Origin: Clostridia bacterium | Lineage (GTDB): Bacteria > Bacillota > Clostridia > Christensenellales > Pumilibacteraceae | Direction: 5' to 3' | DNA length: 13,843 nucleotides | Assembly (NCBI GenBank): GCA_900767465.1 | Contig: CAAGAW010000026.1 | Span: 1 to 13,843 of the forward strand | Part shown: positions 8,011-13,843 of the stretch, piece by piece | How the letters are laid out: the number at the start of each line of letters is the position of its first letter | How positions within the stretch are numbered: position 1 is the stretch's first letter | Position numbers and translations under genes: made by a program | The notes under the pieces: model-generated | Told to the model about the DNA's origin: nothing | The model's database searches: none | The model's input: only the letters and a program-made list of their open reading frames with translations

Positions 8011-11000
8011 ATGAAGAAGAAAGGTTTATTTACTGCGATAATCGCCGCGCTCGTCGCGTTTACGTGCGCGTTCGCGATCGCGTGCGGACAGGATAAAGAT
8101 CCGTCCGGATCGGGAGGCGGCTCGAAGCCGCAAAACCCCGCGCCCGTCGCGCTTACCGTTTCGCTTGACGAGACGAGCGGCGCGGTAAGTTTTTCACCCG
8201 CGGCAGAGGGCGCGAAAAATTACGAAATCACGGTGCTCCGCTATCAGAAAGAGCCGAAAAAATATACGGCTGCGGCAAGCCCGTACGTCGTTGCGCCGAT
8301 CGAGGCGGGCGAAATCCGCATTACGGTACGCGCGCTCGGCGAGGACGACAAAGAACTCGGCGCAGGATCGGTTACCGTTACGCTTACCCGCAATATCGGA
8401 ATGCCGCAATCGGTCGAAGGCGTTACCGTTTCGGGCGATACTCTTCGCTGGACGGCGGAGGAGAGCGCGGTTTCTTACACGGTCGAGGCGGTTAAAAACG
8501 GCGCGGTCGTCAAAACCGAATCGGGCGTTACGGCAACCGAACTCGACCTTACGTCGCTTGCTCTCGGCGCGGGCAAATACGAAATGCGCGTGTTTGGCGT
8601 AAACTCGGCAAACGTCAAAGGTACTGCCGGCTCGGATTATTATCTCGTCAAGGGCGATTCGGGCTTTCTTACCGAAACGGCAACCGGATCGGGCGAATAT
8701 TACCTTGCCGATTTCCGCAAGCCGGACGCCCGCGAATTTACCGAAAACCACGGCGCGACCGTAAAATCCGAATCCGAAACGCTCGAATATACGGACGCGG
8801 AGTGGGACGGCAAGGGAGTGTGGTATACGCTTCCCGAGGCGATCGACTGGAATACCGTGCTTCAGATTAAAATGCGTATTCGCGTAACCGGCACGACGAG
8901 CGGCGGTTGCTACGCGTACCTTTTCAACGAGAAAAACGTCAATCAGGGCATTTACCCCGGGCAGGCGTGGCAGGGCTTCGGAACCGAAAGTCTTACGGAC
9001 GACGGCGACGGCTGGCAGATAACCACGTTCTCCGCCGAACTTATCCGTCGTCAGACGATGAACGACAGTTACTGGACGGACGGCGAAGCGGAATATCTCG
9101 CTCGAATCTTCTTCGGGTCGAGCGCGCCAAACGCGAATATCGAAGTGGATTACGTCACTTACACCAAGCGTACCGCCGCAAACGAGTTCATGCTCACCTA
9201 TAACGGCGCGGAACTTGCCGACTCGTACCGTTCGGTGGATAAATTCGACTGGTCGCGTATCGGCATCGCGGGCGAAAATTCGTCCGATTATACGGTCGAT
9301 TACCGCCTCGAAAGGGACGGCGCGCGCGTAGAGTTCGAAAACGAACAGCGTCTCGAAGCGGGCGAGTACAAACTCATCGCGAAAGCCCGCGGCGAATACT
9401 ACGGCAAAGCGGTTAAGGAATTTACCGTTGTTTCGTCCGATCTTCCGATCCCCGGCGACGTTTCCGGTCTTAAATACGAAGGGACTTCGCTCAGCTGGAC
9501 GGCTGCCGAAAACGCGGCAAGTTACAGGATCGTCGCGAAAAATATCGGCGGCAAGGTGATAACCGAAACCGTTTCCGATTCGCCCGCCGCGACTCTCGCG
9601 CTTCCCGGCGGCAAAATCAACGTTATCGTTACCGCCGTGTCCGCGGATAACGTCGAGGGCAGAGACGTTCTTACGCAGGTCGTCAGCCTCGGCGAAACCC
9701 ATTATATGAGTCCCGCCGCTTCGGGCAGCGATCAACTCGTCGTCGCCGACTTCGATTCGGACGATTATCTCGGCTTTATGAGCGCGGGAAGTATCGGATC
9801 GTTCGACGTCGCGGAGGGAAATCTCGTATTCTCGGCAAACGAAAGTTTCAGGACTGTGGCGACTTACGATCTCCCGTCCGCAATCAACGCAAACGAAGTT
9901 TATAAATTCATCGTCCGTGTAAAGGCTTCGGGCGTCGTGGACAACAAAACGGGCGTAAACCTCGTCTTTTATAACCAACTCGGCGAGACGGCTACCGCTT
10001 ATCTGTGGGCGACCGCATATTACGGCACGACCAAAACGCTCGACGGCGACTGGTGGAACGTCGAATTCAGTTTCCGCTCGCTTGCAACCTGCGACGCCGC
10101 TCCCGAATCGTGGGGAACGTACAAGTGGACGACCGAAGATAACATCGTCGACAGAATCGCCTTCGAGTATTACGACGCAAGAGAAGGCGTCGTCGAACAA
10201 CTCGAACAGGTTATCGACTATATCCGCGTTATAAAGATGGAAAACGTCGCGGAAGAAGACATTTCGATCAAGTATAACGGCGGCGCGGTAGCGGCTGAAT
10301 ACACCACCGCAACCGACTTCGACTGGACTAAGTTTACGGTCGAGGGGTACGAAGCGACGTTCGCGCTCACGTCGGGCGGAGCGGCGGTCGAAAAGAATAC
10401 CCGACTTGCCGAGGGAGATTACACCCTTACCGCAACGCTTACCGGCAAATACGTCGGCTCGAAATCGATTGATTTCCACGTAAAATCCGTCGTTATTCCC
10501 GACGCGGTTGCCGACCTTGCTTTCGATAAAACGACCAAAACGGTTACGTTTACCAAGGCAAACGGCGCGGAAACTTACGCGTTTTACGTAACGACCGCGG
10601 CAGGCGCGGCTACCGAACTTACTCACGGAGCAATCGTCGTCGATGGCGAAACGGTTTCCGCCGTGATTACGAGCGATCTTCCCGCCGGTAACGTTACAGT
10701 CGTCGTCCGTTCGGTATCCGTCGACGGAGTTAAATCCGAACCTACCGGAGTAAGCGTTCTCGTACTCGGAAATACGAACTTCGGCGCGCCGAAAACGGAA
10801 GGCTCGATGTACACGTATATCGCAAACTTCAACCACGCGGACTACGCGGCGTTCGCTACCGCGGGGGATAACGTAACGAGTATCACCGGCACGGAAAGCG
10901 GACTTGTCGTCGAGGGCAAAGCGAACAAGTGGAACAGCGTGACTGTGGATATTCCGGTCGACATCGACGTTGAGAATAAAGACTTCATAATAAAGTTCGA

Positions 11001-13380
11001 GACCGGAGTGATTGCCGATAATAAGACTTGTATCACAATCAACGTGTACAACGAAGAAGGCAAAGGTTCGTATGCTTATGCCGAAATCAAGAATACGTGG
11101 GTTGCGGCAAACTGGACCGAAGGCGGCACCGTAAGTGCTTACGGCGGTAACGGAGATTTTTGCATGTATATGCTGATGTCCGCGGCAAAATATGCTACCG
11201 ATAAAGATTGCGCGTGGACTAACAAAACCGCAAAAAAGATCACCAAAATCGACATCAGTTACAGCAATACCGACGGTAAACTTCCGATCAAAGATATTGT
11301 CGTTTACGAAGATATGACAAGTAAGTTCACTTCGGGTTCTGCCGTAACCGTGGGCGAGGCGCAAGGTACTACCGTGTTCGACGTAAAAGACGACGCTAAC
11401 GTTTCGTACAACGAGTATTCGATACAGGGCGGAATACTCGGATACTCGATGTCCGATTCGTGGGCGACGTTTACGACGTATACGCTCCCCGAAGCGGTTA
11501 CTTTACCCGCCGGAAGTATCGTAAGAGGCAGAATCAAAGGTTCGCCGAACCTTACGATTTCCGACAGCGGCAATAGCAAAGTCCGCGTAAACTGGATCGA
11601 TACGTGGGGCAACGAACTTCCGTCTTACGTTTCCGTCAAAGAGGACGGCGATAGCGGCTGGTATATTTTCTCGTTCGACAGTTCTAATCTTGCCGCCGGG
11701 AATATCGCGAAAATCCACTTAGGCGTAAGTTATAAGGACAAATTCTGCTACGTCGACTATATCAGGGTTATTCAGCCCGTTCAGGTGCCCGCAGAAAACA
11801 TTTCGATTCGCTACGACGGCGGCGAAGTTGCCGGCGAATACACCACCGCAACCGACTTCGACTGGACTAAGTTTACGGTCGAGGGATACGGCGCGACGTT
11901 CGCGCTCACGTCGGGCGGAGCGGCGATCGAAAAGACTACCCGCCTTGCCGAGGGCGATTACACCCTTACCGCAACGCTTACCGGCGATTACGTCGGATCC
12001 AAGTCGATAAACTTCCACGTCCGCGAGATTGTTACGCCCGACGAGGCTACCGGACTTGCTTTCGACGGAACGAACAAAAAACTCAGCTGGAAGAAGGCAA
12101 ACGGCGCGGACACTTACGAAGTAACCGCAAAAACGAAAGCGGGCGCGGCGATCGATATTACTCACGGCGGAATCGTCGTCGAGGGCGATACGGTTTCCGT
12201 TACGATTACGAGCGATCTTCCCGTAGGGTACCTTACTTTTGCCGTCCAGCCGGTGTCGGTAGACGGAGTCAAAGCCACGGCGACAGAACTTAACGCTGCC
12301 GTACTCGGAAATACGAACTTCGGCGCACCGAAAACGGAAGGCTCGATGTACACGTATATCGCAAACTTCAACCATGCGGACTATGCGGCTTTCGCTACCG
12401 CGGGGGATAACGTAAAAAGTATCACCGGCACGGAAAGCGGACTTATCGTCGAGGGCGTAAAAAGCGAGAAAATTACAAATGAAAAAGGTGAAGTGATGAG
12501 CATAAATCGAAAGTATAACAGTTTTACAATCGACATTCCCGTCGATATCGACGTTGAGAATAAAGACTTCATAATAAAGTTTACTTTTGCTCCGATTTTA
12601 GACGATGTGACTTCAATAAGCGTAAATCTTTATAACGAAGAGGGAAAAACTTCCTATTCTTACTTTGATATCGGTAATATCTGGAATTCGGCGTATACCG
12701 AAGGCGGTGTTATGAATGTGTCTGCGTCGACGATAGGCGGATACGATTACAATAACTGCCAAGTTGTGTTGAGTCTGTCCGCCGCGAAAATCGCAGCGTC
12801 CGACAACAGTCAGCAATGGACGAACAAGAAGGCGAAAAAAATTACCAAGATAGCGATTTCTTACGCCACAATGAACGGAAAGTTGCCGATTAAAGACATT
12901 ATCGTTTACGAAGATATGACGAGTAAGTTCACTTCGGGCTCTGCCGTTACCGTGGGCGAGGCGCAAGGTACCGTTGCGTTCGACGTAAAAGACGACGCTA
13001 ACGTTTCCTACAACGAGTATTCGATACAGGGCGGAGTGCTCGGGTATTCGATGCCTAATGATTGGGCGACGTTTACGACGTATACGCTCCCCGAAGCGGT
13101 TGCAATCGGAGAGAGCAGCGTTATCAAACTTCGCGTAAAAGGCTGTACTTATGTTACGCTTAAAGACGCGTCCGGTAACGCCGTGTGTTCGCAGATTAAG
13201 TGGCACGACGGCTGGTTTGACGGAGGCGTATCCGCAACAACGGAAAAGGACGGCGAGTATACGATTATTACCGTTGCGGCGGATAAAATTACGAATAAGA
13301 ATGCGATAAAGTCGGTCGTGATAGGTTGCGCGGAAGCCAACGCGAAAGGTTATATCGACTATATCGCCGTGGTAGGTTAG
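8011..13380 (+). CDS. Giant modular glycan-binding-type lipoprotein (Fn3/Ig/CBM-like repeats)
   Basis: A 1789-residue lipoprotein, lipobox Cys25 (AFAIAC), followed by a Ser/Gly/Pro linker. Approximate module order: Fn3-like 39-130, Fn3-like 131-222, CBM-like 223-390; Ig-like 394-477, Fn3-like 478-562, CBM-like 563-747; Ig-like 751-829, Fn3-like 830-918, CBM-like 921-1103, CBM-like 1105-1258; Ig-like 1264-1342, Fn3-like 1343-1431, CBM-like 1434-1637, CBM-like 1639-1789. Each of the six CBM-like modules closes with a similar strand centred on Asp380 (VDYV), Asp736 (IDYI), Asp1095 (KDIV), Asp1249 (VDYI), Asp1629 (KDII) and Asp1783 (IDYI). No enzyme domain, sortase motif or S-layer domain is visible, so the lipid anchor is the only attachment. 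ATG 8011 is chosen because AAAGGAGG (7997-8004) lies 6 nt before it; a TTG at 7972 lacks such a site and precedes the signal peptide. Domain families are judged by pattern. The role inferred from context is multivalent binding of polymeric substrate for the importer. Confidence 0.82.
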   Translation: MKKKGLFTAIIAALVAFTCAFAIACGQDKDPSGSGGGSKPQNPAPVALTVSLDETSGAVSFSPAAEGAKNYEITVLRYQKEPKKYTAAASPYVVAPIEAGEIRITVRALGEDDKELGAGSVTVTLTRNIGMPQSVEGVTVSGDTLRWTAEESAVSYTVEAVKNGAVVKTESGVTATELDLTSLALGAGKYEMRVFGVNSANVKGTAGSDYYLVKGDSGFLTETATGSGEYYLADFRKPDAREFTENHGATVKSESETLEYTDAEWDGKGVWYTLPEAIDWNTVLQIKMRIRVTGTTSGGCYAYLFNEKNVNQGIYPGQAWQGFGTESLTDDGDGWQITTFSAELIRRQTMNDSYWTDGEAEYLARIFFGSSAPNANIEVDYVTYTKRTAANEFMLTYNGAELADSYRSVDKFDWSRIGIAGENSSDYTVDYRLERDGARVEFENEQRLEAGEYKLIAKARGEYYGKAVKEFTVVSSDLPIPGDVSGLKYEGTSLSWTAAENAASYRIVAKNIGGKVITETVSDSPAATLALPGGKINVIVTAVSADNVEGRDVLTQVVSLGETHYMSPAASGSDQLVVADFDSDDYLGFMSAGSIGSFDVAEGNLVFSANESFRTVATYDLPSAINANEVYKFIVRVKASGVVDNKTGVNLVFYNQLGETATAYLWATAYYGTTKTLDGDWWNVEFSFRSLATCDAAPESWGTYKWTTEDNIVDRIAFEYYDAREGVVEQLEQVIDYIRVIKMENVAEEDISIKYNGGAVAAEYTTATDFDWTKFTVEGYEATFALTSGGAAVEKNTRLAEGDYTLTATLTGKYVGSKSIDFHVKSVVIPDAVADLAFDKTTKTVTFTKANGAETYAFYVTTAAGAATELTHGAIVVDGETVSAVITSDLPAGNVTVVVRSVSVDGVKSEPTGVSVLVLGNTNFGAPKTEGSMYTYIANFNHADYAAFATAGDNVTSITGTESGLVVEGKANKWNSVTVDIPVDIDVENKDFIIKFETGVIADNKTCITINVYNEEGKGSYAYAEIKNTWVAANWTEGGTVSAYGGNGDFCMYMLMSAAKYATDKDCAWTNKTAKKITKIDISYSNTDGKLPIKDIVVYEDMTSKFTSGSAVTVGEAQGTTVFDVKDDANVSYNEYSIQGGILGYSMSDSWATFTTYTLPEAVTLPAGSIVRGRIKGSPNLTISDSGNSKVRVNWIDTWGNELPSYVSVKEDGDSGWYIFSFDSSNLAAGNIAKIHLGVSYKDKFCYVDYIRVIQPVQVPAENISIRYDGGEVAGEYTTATDFDWTKFTVEGYGATFALTSGGAAIEKTTRLAEGDYTLTATLTGDYVGSKSINFHVREIVTPDEATGLAFDGTNKKLSWKKANGADTYEVTAKTKAGAAIDITHGGIVVEGDTVSVTITSDLPVGYLTFAVQPVSVDGVKATATELNAAVLGNTNFGAPKTEGSMYTYIANFNHADYAAFATAGDNVKSITGTESGLIVEGVKSEKITNEKGEVMSINRKYNSFTIDIPVDIDVENKDFIIKFTFAPILDDVTSISVNLYNEEGKTSYSYFDIGNIWNSAYTEGGVMNVSASTIGGYDYNNCQVVLSLSAAKIAASDNSQQWTNKKAKKITKIAISYATMNGKLPIKDIIVYEDMTSKFTSGSAVTVGEAQGTVAFDVKDDANVSYNEYSIQGGVLGYSMPNDWATFTTYTLPEAVAIGESSVIKLRVKGCTYVTLKDASGNAVCSQIKWHDGWFDGGVSATTEKDGEYTIITVAADKITNKNAIKSVVIGCAEANAKGYIDYIAVVG
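10261..11799 (+). repeat. Internal duplication, unit 1 (Ig + Fn3 + two CBM-like modules)
   Basis: First copy of a coding repeat of 513 codons inside the giant lipoprotein gene (residues 751-1263). Matching landmarks in unit 2 lie exactly 1539 bp downstream at first (ACACCACCGC at 10301 and 11840; GTACTCGGA at 10762 and 12301). The offset becomes 1584 and then 1602 bp after insertions in unit 2. DNA identity is patchy: 10301-10446 and 10762-10917 each differ at only seven positions from unit 2, while the Fn3-like stretch between them is clearly diverged. Confidence 0.88.
11800..13380 (+). repeat. Internal duplication, unit 2
   Basis: Second copy, residues 1264-1789, ending at the stop codon. 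It carries 21 extra codons compared with unit 1: 15 between 12457 and 12549, and 6 more before 12913. Segment 12913-13107 again closely matches 11311-11505, including synonymous sites, so duplication or gene conversion was recent there. The segment from about 12457 to 12880 is lower in GC and uses different codons from its surroundings. Confidence 0.88.
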
Positions 13381-13391
13381 ACGTCGGTCGC

Positions 13392-13459
13392 GTACACGAA
13401 TATCCTCAAATACTCGCCCGCGGTGGCTCACCGCTAAAGCCTTCCCCCTCGGGGGAAGG
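13392..13459 (+). repeat. Intergenic repeat unit with two hairpins
   Basis: The unit opens with GTACACGAATATCCTCAAAT, contains a 6 bp stem with a 3 nt loop (GCGGTG 13420-13425 and CACCGC 13429-13434), and ends in a second hairpin (CCTTCCCC, CTCG loop, GGGGAAGG, 13440-13459). It begins 12 bp after the last stop codon. The second hairpin is strong but lacks a T tract, so it is not a canonical terminator, though it could stabilise the 3' end of the operon mRNA. 13460-13528 holds no gene. Confidence 0.65.
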
Positions 13460-13528
13460 TGAATTGCCGGAGCGATAGCGAAGGCAAGACGAATGAGGGG
13501 TCGGGCTACAACGGGCGAAACGCGATTC

Positions 13529-13661
13529 TCGCGGGGGATTTCTCCGCTGCGTTCGGACTATCGTCCTTACTCCGGTCGAAATGACATTATAAACCAAACG
13601 AACACATTTGTCATTCGGGGGCGTAGGCGTAGCCGAAGTAGAGAAATCCCCTGCGGCAGAA
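13529..13661. repeat. Dispersed inverted-repeat element, right copy
   Basis: The forward arm (from TCGCGGGGGATTTCTCCGCT at 13529, through CGGTCGAAATGACA to 13586) is paired with a reverse arm (TGTCATTCGGGG from 13609, then GAGAAATCCCC at 13641 and GCGGCAGA to about 13661). It has the same plan as the element at 131-320 but a shorter AT-rich middle (13587-13608). The forward arm matches the left copy in direct orientation. Confidence 0.65.
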
Positions 13662-13673
13662 ACGCAGGCAAGA

Positions 13674-13843
13674 GTACACGAATACCCCAAATACTCGCCC
13701 GCGGTGGCTCACCGCCGAGAAATCCCCTTCGCGAGAAACGTAGACAAGCGTACACGAATATCCTCAAATACTCGCCCGCGGTGGCTCACCGCCGAGAAAT
13801 CCCCTTCGCGAGAAACGTAGACAAGCGTACACGAATATCCTCA
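13674..13843 (+). repeat. Tandem direct repeat, 76-77 bp period, cut by window end
   Basis: Units start with GTACACGAATA at 13674, 13750 and 13827; the last is truncated. The first two full units are nearly identical, differing within the AATACCCCAAATAC/AATATCCTCAAATAC segment. Each full unit contains the GCGGTG/CACCGC hairpin and GAGAAATCCCC (at 13717 and 13794), followed by TTCGCGAGAAACGTAGACAAGC. There are no unique spacers, so it is not a CRISPR array. Nothing coding is seen in 13381-13843. Confidence 0.85.

Noticed and set aside
8194..11364. A 1056-codon open frame on the minus strand opposite the giant lipoprotein gene
   Set aside because: It lies wholly antisense to a repeat-rich gene with a clear ribosome site and lipobox. 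Its translation is arginine-rich without recognisable domains, as expected from CpG-heavy codons read backwards.
13440..13459. Rho-independent terminator for the operon
   Set aside because: The 8 bp stem is strong but is followed by TGAATTGCC rather than a T tract, and the same hairpin belongs to a dispersed repeat seen in reverse at 85-102.
13674..13843. Possible CRISPR array
   Set aside because: The whole 76-77 bp unit is repeated with no unique spacers, and there are no cas genes.

Overview
The window holds one complete, plus-strand operon for extracellular carbohydrate capture and import. It runs from a strong promoter at about 498-527 to the last stop codon at 13380, and dispersed non-coding repeats bound it on both sides. 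AAGGAGG-type ribosome binding sites, four lipobox-type lipoproteins, a two-permease importer without its own ATPase and an AraC-type regulator all suggest a monoderm Bacillota. An uncultured gut-type Clostridia is my best guess, based on the style of the genes and repeats; no phylogenetic marker is present. Codons ending in or spanning CpG (GCG, TCG, ACG, CCG) are favoured throughout.

Layout: 1-497 is non-coding and carries poly-C runs and a degenerate dispersed inverted repeat. 498-527 is a near-consensus promoter. Seven genes follow: an AraC/XylS-type regulator (588-1478), a lipoprotein that looks like a TIM-barrel glycoside hydrolase (1480-2895), a MalF-type permease (2906-3853), a MalG-type permease (3840-4751), a sugar-binding lipoprotein (4770-6401), a 519-residue lipoprotein with an Ig-like domain and two beta-sandwich regions (6411-7970), and a 1789-residue modular lipoprotein (8011-13380). 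13381-13843 is again non-coding repeat, including a 76-77 bp tandem repeat that runs off the end.

Genes are separated by 1-40 bp, or overlap by 14 bp in the case of the permeases, with no terminator or second promoter that I can see, so they are probably one transcript. The proposed working model is as follows. The two large modular lipoproteins bind a polysaccharide or glycoprotein glycan at the cell surface. The hydrolase-like lipoprotein may trim it. The binding protein delivers oligosaccharides to the permease pair, which is powered by an ATPase encoded elsewhere (MsmK-like sharing is known for such systems). The regulator senses the sugar and controls the operon. The substrate cannot be read from the sequence.

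The most unusual element is the last gene. It has no recognisable catalytic domain, six carbohydrate-binding-module-like beta-sandwiches alternating with Fn3- and Ig-like spacers, and a recent internal duplication of a roughly 513-residue block. That duplication has a patchwork of nearly identical and strongly diverged segments, and a low-GC insertion in its second copy.
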